Positions 58,652 to 64,000 of a stretch of DNA of 64,000 bases are shown one piece after another (the stretch's first letter is position 1; every line of letters begins with the position of its first letter). The notes under the pieces are model-generated. The model ran no database searches. It was not told where the DNA came from and saw nothing but the letters and a program-made list of their open reading frames with translations. This DNA comes from Archaeoglobaceae archaeon (lineage in GTDB: Archaea; Halobacteriota; Archaeoglobi; Archaeoglobales; Archaeoglobaceae), in the NCBI GenBank assembly GCA_026988525.1, contig JALSLC010000033.1, forward strand, positions 1 through 64,000, written 5' to 3'. The position numbers and the translations under genes are program-made.

Positions 58652-59698
58652 TTAATTTCTCTTTCTAAGTGCTAACAACAAAGATATTAAAGCAATTACT
58701 ACGCAAAAGCCGGGAGTTCTTTTGGCTTCTTTCGTTTTACTAATGTTGTTACTGCTGTTTGTAAACTTGGTTTTGTTGTTTATTTTTACCTTGGTTTTGT
58801 TGGTTGTTTTGTTGTTGGAGAAAGTATTATTAATGAACATACTATTATTGTTAGTAGCATTAACGATGCGGTTAGTAACATTAGTATTGTTAATTCTCAT
58901 ATTTTTTTCATTGTGCTTTGTTGTATTATTGATTGTTGTATTGTTGAGTTTAACAGTTGGCTTAACTATATTAAATTCAAGATTTCCAGATATTCCCATA
59001 GCTTTAACTATTACTTTACATTTACCGATTCCAAGCTTCTCTGTTGGAAGTTCAACATCCCATACGTTTTCACCGTTTCCAAGAACTTTCGTATATCTTA
59101 GTGTCTTCTTACCTTCAGCAATCAATGTTACATTTGTTTTACCATACAAACCTTCAATTTTAATCCTAATCTTAGCAATATCACCAATAGATATGTTTAC
59201 TGGACTTAGAAGTTGTAAAATCAACTTAGGATTTCCTACTATTTTTATTTCATGTGCACCAGCATTGGTTGGAGCACTTGCATTAGCTATATTCCATTCA
59301 GGCAAGTTGCCAGATGGGACCAATACTATGGTCCAGTACCCCGGATACAAATTAGATACGTTGAAAACCTTACTAATTTCAGAGTTTGATAAGTAACCCA
59401 AAACTCTTTCAGTATTGTCGTAAACATTAACTAACTTAACTATTAAACCTCCTTTATAACTTTCATAATTTGTAACACGTATGCTAAAAGTTGTACCGGC
59501 TCCATAAATTATTAGTTTTGGAGTGTGCGATGTATCATAGGCTATTGGTATTTTCAGAAACTGTATCTCGTAAATCGGCTTATGCGTTGTGTTGTTGTAG
59601 TATATCAAATCTATGTTCCCAGCATTTAAAGCAAATGCCGGAATATTTACCATACACAGTAGTAAACCAGTAATTATAAGATACTTTATTACCTTCAT
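58652..59698 (-). CDS. PGF-CTERM surface protein with Asn/Thr-rich stalk
   Basis: A 348-residue surface protein: signal peptide to about residue 23 (AFALNAG), two beta-rich domains (about 25-140 and 150-245), then a 75-residue linker made mostly of Asn, Thr and Lys with over a dozen N-x-S/T sites, and a C-terminal TPGFCVVIALISLLLALRKRN-type tail. The tail has PGF, a hydrophobic helix and a basic end, the PGF-CTERM signal for archaeosortase. The stalk is thus expected to be densely N-glycosylated. The beta domains resemble archaeal DUF3821-type surface proteins (GTTFSIRVTNYESYKGG). Function unknown. Confidence 0.82.
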   Translation of the reverse strand: MKVIKYLIITGLLLCMVNIPAFALNAGNIDLIYYNNTTHKPIYEIQFLKIPIAYDTSHTPKLIIYGAGTTFSIRVTNYESYKGGLIVKLVNVYDNTERVLGYLSNSEISKVFNVSNLYPGYWTIVLVPSGNLPEWNIANASAPTNAGAHEIKIVGNPKLILQLLSPVNISIGDIAKIRIKIEGLYGKTNVTLIAEGKKTLRYTKVLGNGENVWDVELPTEKLGIGKCKVIVKAMGISGNLEFNIVKPTVKLNNTTINNTTKHNEKNMRINNTNVTNRIVNATNNNSMFINNTFSNNKTTNKTKVKINNKTKFTNSSNNISKTKEAKRTPGFCVVIALISLLLALRKRN

Positions 59699-59773
59699 AA
59701 ATTCAAATTTTAATATACAAGATATTAAGTTTTTTTCCTCATATTTATATGCTCTAAAGTCAATTAAAAGTTC

Positions 59774-60973
59774 ATGATAGAATATAGTCTTAAATGCATA
59801 GAATGTGGAAGAGAATATTCAAAAGAGGACATCTACACTTGCGAATGTGGAGGTTTACTCGAAGTATCAATAAAAGATGCGGATATATCTTTTAAATTAG
59901 ATGGACTGCTTTCGGGAGTTTGGAAGTATAGGTCTCTTTTACCAATAAAGATTGACCCAATAACATTAAAAGAGGGTAATACTCCACTATATAGGTGTAA
60001 AAAAATAGAAGAAATTTTGAAAAAAGAAGGTGTAAATTCAGAAGTGTATGTAAAACATGAAGGTGCAAACCCTTCTGGATCATTTAAAGATAGAGGTATG
60101 ACTGTTGGTGTAACAAAAGCTATTGAGCTTGATAAAAAAGCAGTAGCTTGTGCATCTACTGGCAACACATCTGCTTCTATGGCAATGTATGCAGCAAAAG
60201 CAGGTATTAGGGCTTACGTTCTTCTACCAGCTGGAAAAGTAGCTCTTGGAAAAGTAGCTCAAGCTTTAATGCATGGAGCCAAGGTAATTGGTATAAGGGG
60301 TAACTTCGATCAAGCTTTAGAAATAATAAGAGAGATATGTAAAATCGAAGGCTTTTATCTTTTAAATTCAGTTAATCCTTTTAGGCTTGAAGGTCAAAAA
60401 ACAATAGCTTTTGAAATTGCAGATGAAATAGGTGTCCCAGATAGAGTTATACTCCCAGTAGGTAATGCGGGGAACATATCAGCAATATATAAAGGATTTA
60501 AAGAACTCGTTAAATTTGGACTAACTGATTCAATACCAAAAATGACAGGAATTCAAGCTAAAGGTGCAAATCCAGTTTTTAGAGCAATAATTGAAGGTAA
60601 AAAAGATATAGATCCCGTAAAAAATCCTGAAACTGTTGCAACTGCGATAAGAATTGGCCAGCCTGTAAATGCTAAAAAAGCTATAAGAGCAATATACGAA
60701 TCTAAGGGAACAGCTGAAGAAGTCAGCGATGAAGAGATAATTGACGCTCAAAAGATACTTGCATCCTTAGAAGGGATAGGCGTTGAACCTGCAAGTGCTG
60801 CAAGCATAGCGGGTCTGATAAAATTAGCCAAAGAAGGAGTTATTGAAAATGGTGAAAAAATCGTTTGTATTACTACAGGGCATCTACTAAAAGATCCAGA
60901 AACTGTAATTAAAGTGTGTGGAAAGCCTATAGAAGTTGATGCCAATGTAGAAGCTGTAAGATCGGTTCTTTAA
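59774..60973 (+). CDS. thrC: Threonine synthase
   Basis: PLP enzyme converting O-phosphohomoserine to threonine; 399 residues. An N-terminal zinc-type knot C8-x2-C11 and CECGG at 23-27 is followed by the PLP lysine in ASGSF-like PSGSFKDRGMTVGV near 98-111. ASTGNTSASMAMYAAKAG near 128 and PVGNAGNISAIYKGF near 226 are also typical. 11 bases before aroC, so probably one operon. Confidence 0.95.
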   Translation: MIEYSLKCIECGREYSKEDIYTCECGGLLEVSIKDADISFKLDGLLSGVWKYRSLLPIKIDPITLKEGNTPLYRCKKIEEILKKEGVNSEVYVKHEGANPSGSFKDRGMTVGVTKAIELDKKAVACASTGNTSASMAMYAAKAGIRAYVLLPAGKVALGKVAQALMHGAKVIGIRGNFDQALEIIREICKIEGFYLLNSVNPFRLEGQKTIAFEIADEIGVPDRVILPVGNAGNISAIYKGFKELVKFGLTDSIPKMTGIQAKGANPVFRAIIEGKKDIDPVKNPETVATAIRIGQPVNAKKAIRAIYESKGTAEEVSDEEIIDAQKILASLEGIGVEPASAASIAGLIKLAKEGVIENGEKIVCITTGHLLKDPETVIKVCGKPIEVDANVEAVRSVL

Positions 60974-60984
60974 GGTGATTATAT

Positions 60985-62085
60985 ATGTCTGGCAATTTTT
61001 TTGGCCGTATTTTTAGAGTATATACATGGGGTGAAAGTCACGGTAAAGCTGTAGGTTGTGTGGTTGATTCTCCTCCCGCAGGATTGAATTTAAGTGAAGA
61101 AGATATACAAAAAGAATTAGACAGAAGAAAACCAGGAGGAAAATTAGCATCAAAAAGAAAAGAGGAGGACGAAGTAGAAATACTGTCTGGTGTTTTTGAA
61201 GGGATGACTACTGGCACCCCCGTTTCTATGATTGTATTTAATAAAGATGCCAAACCTGATGCATACAAGCCAATTAAAGATTTAATAAGACCGGGTCACG
61301 CAGACTACACGTATTTGGCTAAATTTGGTTTTAGAGATTGGAGGGGTGGCGGGAGATCATCGGCAAGAGAAACTGTAGCGAGAGTTGCGGCTGGAGCTAT
61401 CGCAAAAAAGCTATTATCAAAATTTGGAATAAAAATTGTAGGTTTTACAAAGGAGATTGCCGGTATAGTATGTGAACCAGATTTATCGGATATTGAAAGT
61501 ATTTTAAAAATGGCTGAGAGTAATGCTGTAAGGTGTCCAGATCTTGAGAAAGCTAAGCTGATGGAAGAAAAAATAATTGAAGTTATGAAAAAAGGTGATA
61601 GCGTAGGCGGCGTTGTAGAAGTAGTAGTTAGAAACGTTCCTCCAGGAATAGGTGAGCCTGTATTTGATAAACTTGATGCCAGATTAGCTTATGCAGTTAT
61701 GAGTGTACCAGCTGTAAAAGGTGTGGAGATAGGCTCTGGATTTGCATGTGCAAAGATTACCGGTAGTAAACACAACGATCCAGTAATACTTAAAAATGGA
61801 AAAATTCGTTTTGAAACGAATAATGCAGGTGGGATACTTGGAGGAATATCTAATGGAGAGGACATAATAGTTAGAGCTGCTATAAAACCTACGCCATCTA
61901 TATCGATACCTCAAAAAACTGTAAATATAAAATCGATGAGTGAAACGGAAATAGTTGTTAAAGGTAGGCACGATCCCTGTATTGTTCCAAGAGCAGTTCC
62001 AGTTATTGAAGCTATGGTTGCAATAACCATAGTTGATTTTATGATGATTCAGGGGTTAATACCAAGAACGCTTTTAGAGAGTTGA
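60985..62085 (+). CDS. aroC: Chorismate synthase
   Basis: FMN-dependent last enzyme of the shikimate route, 366 residues. Signatures are TWGESHGKAVGCVVDSPPAG near 14-33, RPGHADYTY near 103, GGGRSSARETVARVAAGA near 121 and the C-terminal RHDPCIVPRAVPVIEAM near 328. GGTGATT precedes the start. Confidence 0.97.
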   Translation: MSGNFFGRIFRVYTWGESHGKAVGCVVDSPPAGLNLSEEDIQKELDRRKPGGKLASKRKEEDEVEILSGVFEGMTTGTPVSMIVFNKDAKPDAYKPIKDLIRPGHADYTYLAKFGFRDWRGGGRSSARETVARVAAGAIAKKLLSKFGIKIVGFTKEIAGIVCEPDLSDIESILKMAESNAVRCPDLEKAKLMEEKIIEVMKKGDSVGGVVEVVVRNVPPGIGEPVFDKLDARLAYAVMSVPAVKGVEIGSGFACAKITGSKHNDPVILKNGKIRFETNNAGGILGGISNGEDIIVRAAIKPTPSISIPQKTVNIKSMSETEIVVKGRHDPCIVPRAVPVIEAMVAITIVDFMMIQGLIPRTLLES

Positions 62086-62237
62086 TATGGAAAAAAATTA
62101 AGAATTTCCAAAATAATGAAAAACCATTAATTTTTAACAATTCGAAACAATTTTAGAGCCTAACTTTTTTTCCATTTCCGATAAAAACCTTAATTTTTCA
62201 TTTACTATGCGAAAAATTTAAAAGCAATTTACTCAAA

Positions 62238-62348
62238 GAGTGATGCACTCATTGAAAATCGTTTCCCGTGGCCTAAAATAAAATAGTATGTAGAAACAGT
62301 AGATAAATCTAAAATAGCCGCGGGAAACGGCGTAAAAGCTGATTTATC
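62238..62348 (+). promoter_or_regulatory. H-type pseudoknot in the speD leader, candidate riboswitch
   Basis: Stem 1 pairs TCGTTTCCCGTGGC (62259-62272) with GCCGCGGGAAACGG (62317-62330), 14 pairs including two G-T. Stem 2 pairs GATAAATC (62302-62309), inside the stem 1 loop, with GATTTATC (62341-62348) downstream: 8 perfect pairs, so an H-type pseudoknot. A small hairpin GAGTG-ATG-CACTC (62238-62250) precedes it. The 3' strand of stem 2 ends seven bases before GAGGTGAG (62355-62362). A TATA-like TTTAAA at 62217-62222 places transcription start near 62244-62250. I know no described RNA of this form before an archaeal speD. Gene context suggests SAM or a polyamine as ligand. Confidence 0.6.
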
Positions 62349-62367
62349 CTTTTAGAGGTGAGAAAAA

Positions 62368-62451
62368 ATGAAGAAGGGTGATGACCATGATAGTCGGGAA
62401 GCACATAATTGCGGAATTGTATGGAGTTCCAAAGGAGCTAATTTCATATGA
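62368..62451 (+). CDS. Short upstream ORF overlapping the speD start
   Basis: ATG at 62368 has the best ribosome site of the region, GAGGTGAG at 62355-62362 with five A before the ATG. It opens a 27-codon frame (begins MKKGDDHDS, ends SSKGANFI) and stops at 62451, inside speD in another frame. It has no homologue I recognise. It may be a regulatory peptide that competes with speD translation. The other explanation is a single-base indel that has split an N-terminal extension from speD. Confidence 0.4.
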   Translation: MKKGDDHDSREAHNCGIVWSSKGANFI

Positions 62452-62725
62452 GAAGACGGTAAGAGAAATCGTAGAAGAGGTAGTAGAAAAATCAGGGCTT
62501 ACAAAAGTAGGAAGTGTGTATAAACAGTTTGAACCACACGGCGTTACGGGAATAGTTTTGGTGGCTGAATCTCATGTAAGTTTACACACATGGCCGGAAT
62601 ACGAGCTTGTAAATCTTGATATTTTCACTTGTGGAGATGCAAAAGCCGCAGAAAAAGCATTTGAACTGTTTTTGGAGAAATTTAAACCTCGCTCATATAG
62701 ACACTACGTTCTTGATAGAGGTTAG
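62387..62725 (+). CDS. speD: S-adenosylmethionine decarboxylase proenzyme
   Basis: Pyruvoyl enzyme making decarboxylated SAM, the aminopropyl donor for polyamines. From MIVGKHIIAELYG (start 62387) it is 112 residues, the usual class 1B length. The self-cleavage site is in VAESHVSLHTWPEYE; S62 of ESH becomes the pyruvoyl group. GGTGATG lies a few bases before the ATG; ATG 62381 is an alternative. Preceded by the pseudoknot and short ORF, followed by bpsA. Confidence 0.95.
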   Translation: MIVGKHIIAELYGVPKELISYEKTVREIVEEVVEKSGLTKVGSVYKQFEPHGVTGIVLVAESHVSLHTWPEYELVNLDIFTCGDAKAAEKAFELFLEKFKPRSYRHYVLDRG

Positions 62726-62736
62726 TGGTGGTATCA

Positions 62737-63792
62737 ATGGATGGAGAAATAGAAGAATTAAAAATTAAACCTGAAATGAAAAGAATATTTAACCAAATAT
62801 TACAGGCAATAGATACAGAGATTTCGATATATAAGTTAATAGACTGCCAAGATGCAAGCCTTCCTGAATTTTTTAACTTAATTCAAGAAATGGTAAATGC
62901 TGAAATAATAGAGCTCAAAAATGGAAAAGTTAGATTAAAAGAGAAGGGTAAAAAACTAAAAAATGAGAACAAATTGCTTTCAGCGAAAGTAAGATGTAAT
63001 GAATGTGAAGGTAGTGGATATATAATTGCAAACGAGTTTAAAGATGTTTTTAAAGAGTACAAAAATATAGCAAAAGATAGGCCGGAAACAGTAGAAAAGT
63101 ATGATCAGGGATTTATAAGTGTAGAAGGTGTGATGAAGAGAGTTGAATTTTTATATGAGAGAGGAGATTTACCTACTAAAATATTTGTTGTTGGTGATGA
63201 TGATCTTTTTAGTCTTGCATCAGCTTTGACAGGTATTCCAAAAAAAGTCACAGTAGTTGAAATAGATGAAAGGCTTGTAGATTTTATAAATAAAAAAGCA
63301 GACGAGTACAGTTTACCAGTTGAAGCTATAATTTACGACGTTCAAAAAGCTTTTCCAGATGAATTAAAGAAAAAATACGACGTTTTTGTAACCGACCCTG
63401 TGGAAACGATACCCGGTTTAAAGCTATTCTTGTCGAGAGGCGTCTCAACTCTCAAAGGTGTAGGTTGCTCTGGTTACTTTGGTTTAACAACTCTTGAAGC
63501 CTCAAGAAAGAAGTGGTATGATATACAAATGATTATTCACGAAATGGGTTTTATAATTACAGATATGATAAGAAAATTCAGTGTGTATCCTGAGGAAGAT
63601 AAAAACTTCTTTAGATTTCAGGACAAGTTACCAATTGTAAAAGCTCTTGGTGTTAACATAGACTGGAATTGGTATAAATCAACGCTATATAGAATAGAAG
63701 CTGTTCAAAATCCCAAACCCATTGTTGAGGGAGAGATGATTATAGATGAAAAAGTTTACAAAGATGATGAAAGCTGGGCTACGCCCTACTGA
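62737..63792 (+). CDS. bpsA: Branched-chain polyamine synthase (N4-bis(aminopropyl)spermidine synthase)
   Basis: Aminopropyltransferase of the BpsA type, about 351 residues. An N-terminal winged-helix-like domain with a cysteine pair (RCNECEGSGY near 87) precedes the Rossmann-type catalytic domain with VVGDDDLFSLASALTG near 145, VVEIDERLVDF near 165 and FVTDPVETIPG near 210; GDDD and the DPVET acidic residues are the family's active-site features as I recall. Uses decarboxylated SAM from SpeD, so the two genes form a functional operon. Branched polyamines stabilise nucleic acids at high temperature. I start at ATG 62737; GTG 62725 is possible. Confidence 0.9.
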   Translation: MDGEIEELKIKPEMKRIFNQILQAIDTEISIYKLIDCQDASLPEFFNLIQEMVNAEIIELKNGKVRLKEKGKKLKNENKLLSAKVRCNECEGSGYIIANEFKDVFKEYKNIAKDRPETVEKYDQGFISVEGVMKRVEFLYERGDLPTKIFVVGDDDLFSLASALTGIPKKVTVVEIDERLVDFINKKADEYSLPVEAIIYDVQKAFPDELKKKYDVFVTDPVETIPGLKLFLSRGVSTLKGVGCSGYFGLTTLEASRKKWYDIQMIIHEMGFIITDMIRKFSVYPEEDKNFFRFQDKLPIVKALGVNIDWNWYKSTLYRIEAVQNPKPIVEGEMIIDEKVYKDDESWATPY

Positions 63793-63801
63793 GGTGATAG
63801 T

Positions 63802-64000
63802 ATGCAGGGTAAAATAGTAACTGGTAAAGATATAGCTGAAAAAATGAAAGATGTAGAGCACAAAATAGTAGTTACAAGTGGAAAAGGTGGAGTTGGCAAA
63901 TCAACTGTTGCAGCTCTATTAGCTGTGCACTACGCTAAGCAGGGTAAGAGTGTTGGTATATTTGATGCAGACTTTCTTGGCCCATCTATCCCGAGATTAT
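63802..64000 (+). CDS. Mrp/NBP35-family P-loop ATPase (partial)
   Basis: Begins at ATG 63802, behind GAGGTGATAGT, and runs off the window. The 66 residues visible carry the deviant Walker A VTSGKGGVGKSTVAALLAV and the switch-like FDADFLGPSIPRL, both typical of Mrp/ApbC ATPases that carry Fe-S clusters. Ten bases after bpsA, so it may be co-transcribed with the polyamine genes. Confidence 0.9.
   Translation, partial: MQGKIVTGKDIAEKMKDVEHKIVVTSGKGGVGKSTVAALLAVHYAKQGKSVGIFDADFLGPSIPRL

Noticed and set aside
58037-58675. 212-codon plus-strand frame spanning the antitoxin and tRNA-Ser
   Set aside because: It reads through a tRNA gene and antisense to the antitoxin; product is low-complexity Ser-rich.

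Overview
This window reads as the chromosome of an AT-rich thermophilic euryarchaeon, most likely a member or relative of the Archaeoglobales. Pointers to Archaea are the eukaryote-like translation genes (uL16/L10e, L18ae, L31e, L39e, S19e, eIF6, PDCD5, prefoldin alpha), tRNA genes without encoded CCA, pantoate kinase and archaeal phosphopantetheine adenylyltransferase for CoA, and MptE for pterins. Pointers to a hot habitat are mannosyl-3-phosphoglycerate synthase/phosphatase and a branched-chain polyamine synthase. Pointers towards Archaeoglobales are a CRISPR repeat close to the one I remember from Archaeoglobus, a multiheme cytochrome c, PGF-CTERM surface proteins and hydantoinase-type genes. 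The genus assignment is inference.

Layout. 1-88: trailer end of a CRISPR array. 0.2-6.4 kb: nadA, a duplicated thymidylate-synthase-like protein, an Lrp regulator with an aminotransferase, and a polar amino acid ABC transporter. 6.6-13.5 kb: ileS-mptE, hisS with a lipoprotein, DUF63. 13.5-22.6 kb: tRNA-Gln, a radical SAM protein, an APC transporter with two UspA domains behind a structured leader, ilvC, pantoate kinase cluster, leuC-type dehydratase. 22.6-24 kb: a SPASM radical SAM enzyme directly behind a 28-codon ORF that looks like its peptide substrate. 24-33 kb: lipoproteins, nitrilase, NOG1 GTPase, HTH-CBS regulator with DUF483, two TatA proteins, and a LivJ-LivG-LivF set without permeases. 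33-38.2 kb: a strikingly GC-rich operon (hydantoinase A and B, a 57-residue DUF3311-like protein, an SSS symporter), very probably acquired by transfer. 38.3-45.2 kb: CoA, nucleotide-housecleaning, TIM, translin, BtpA, tRNA-Lys and small regulators. 45.2-50.5 kb: the conserved archaeal translation/secretion cluster. 50.6-56.4 kb: mannosylglycerate genes, a TPR surface protein, pgk. 56.4-58.6 kb: multiheme cytochrome, then an eroded patch with a broken RelE-type toxin ending at tRNA-Ser. 58.7-64 kb: a PGF-CTERM surface protein, thrC, aroC, and the polyamine operon speD-bpsA followed by an Mrp-type ATPase that runs off the end.

The most interesting signals are (i) an H-type pseudoknot with a 14-bp and an 8-bp stem in the leader of speD, which looks like an undescribed riboswitch-type element, with a short ORF that has its own Shine-Dalgarno overlapping the speD start; (ii) the tiny peptide gene coupled to the SPASM radical SAM enzyme; (iii) a fused pair of thymidylate-synthase domains in which one has lost the catalytic cysteine; and (iv) the GC-rich operon whose composition changes inside its terminal genes rather than between genes. 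First genes of operons often lack a Shine-Dalgarno and have a TATA-like box about 25-30 bases before the start codon, as expected of leaderless archaeal mRNAs, while internal genes carry GGTG/GGAGG motifs; I used this to choose starts. All statements come from reading the sequence; no searches or folding programs were run.
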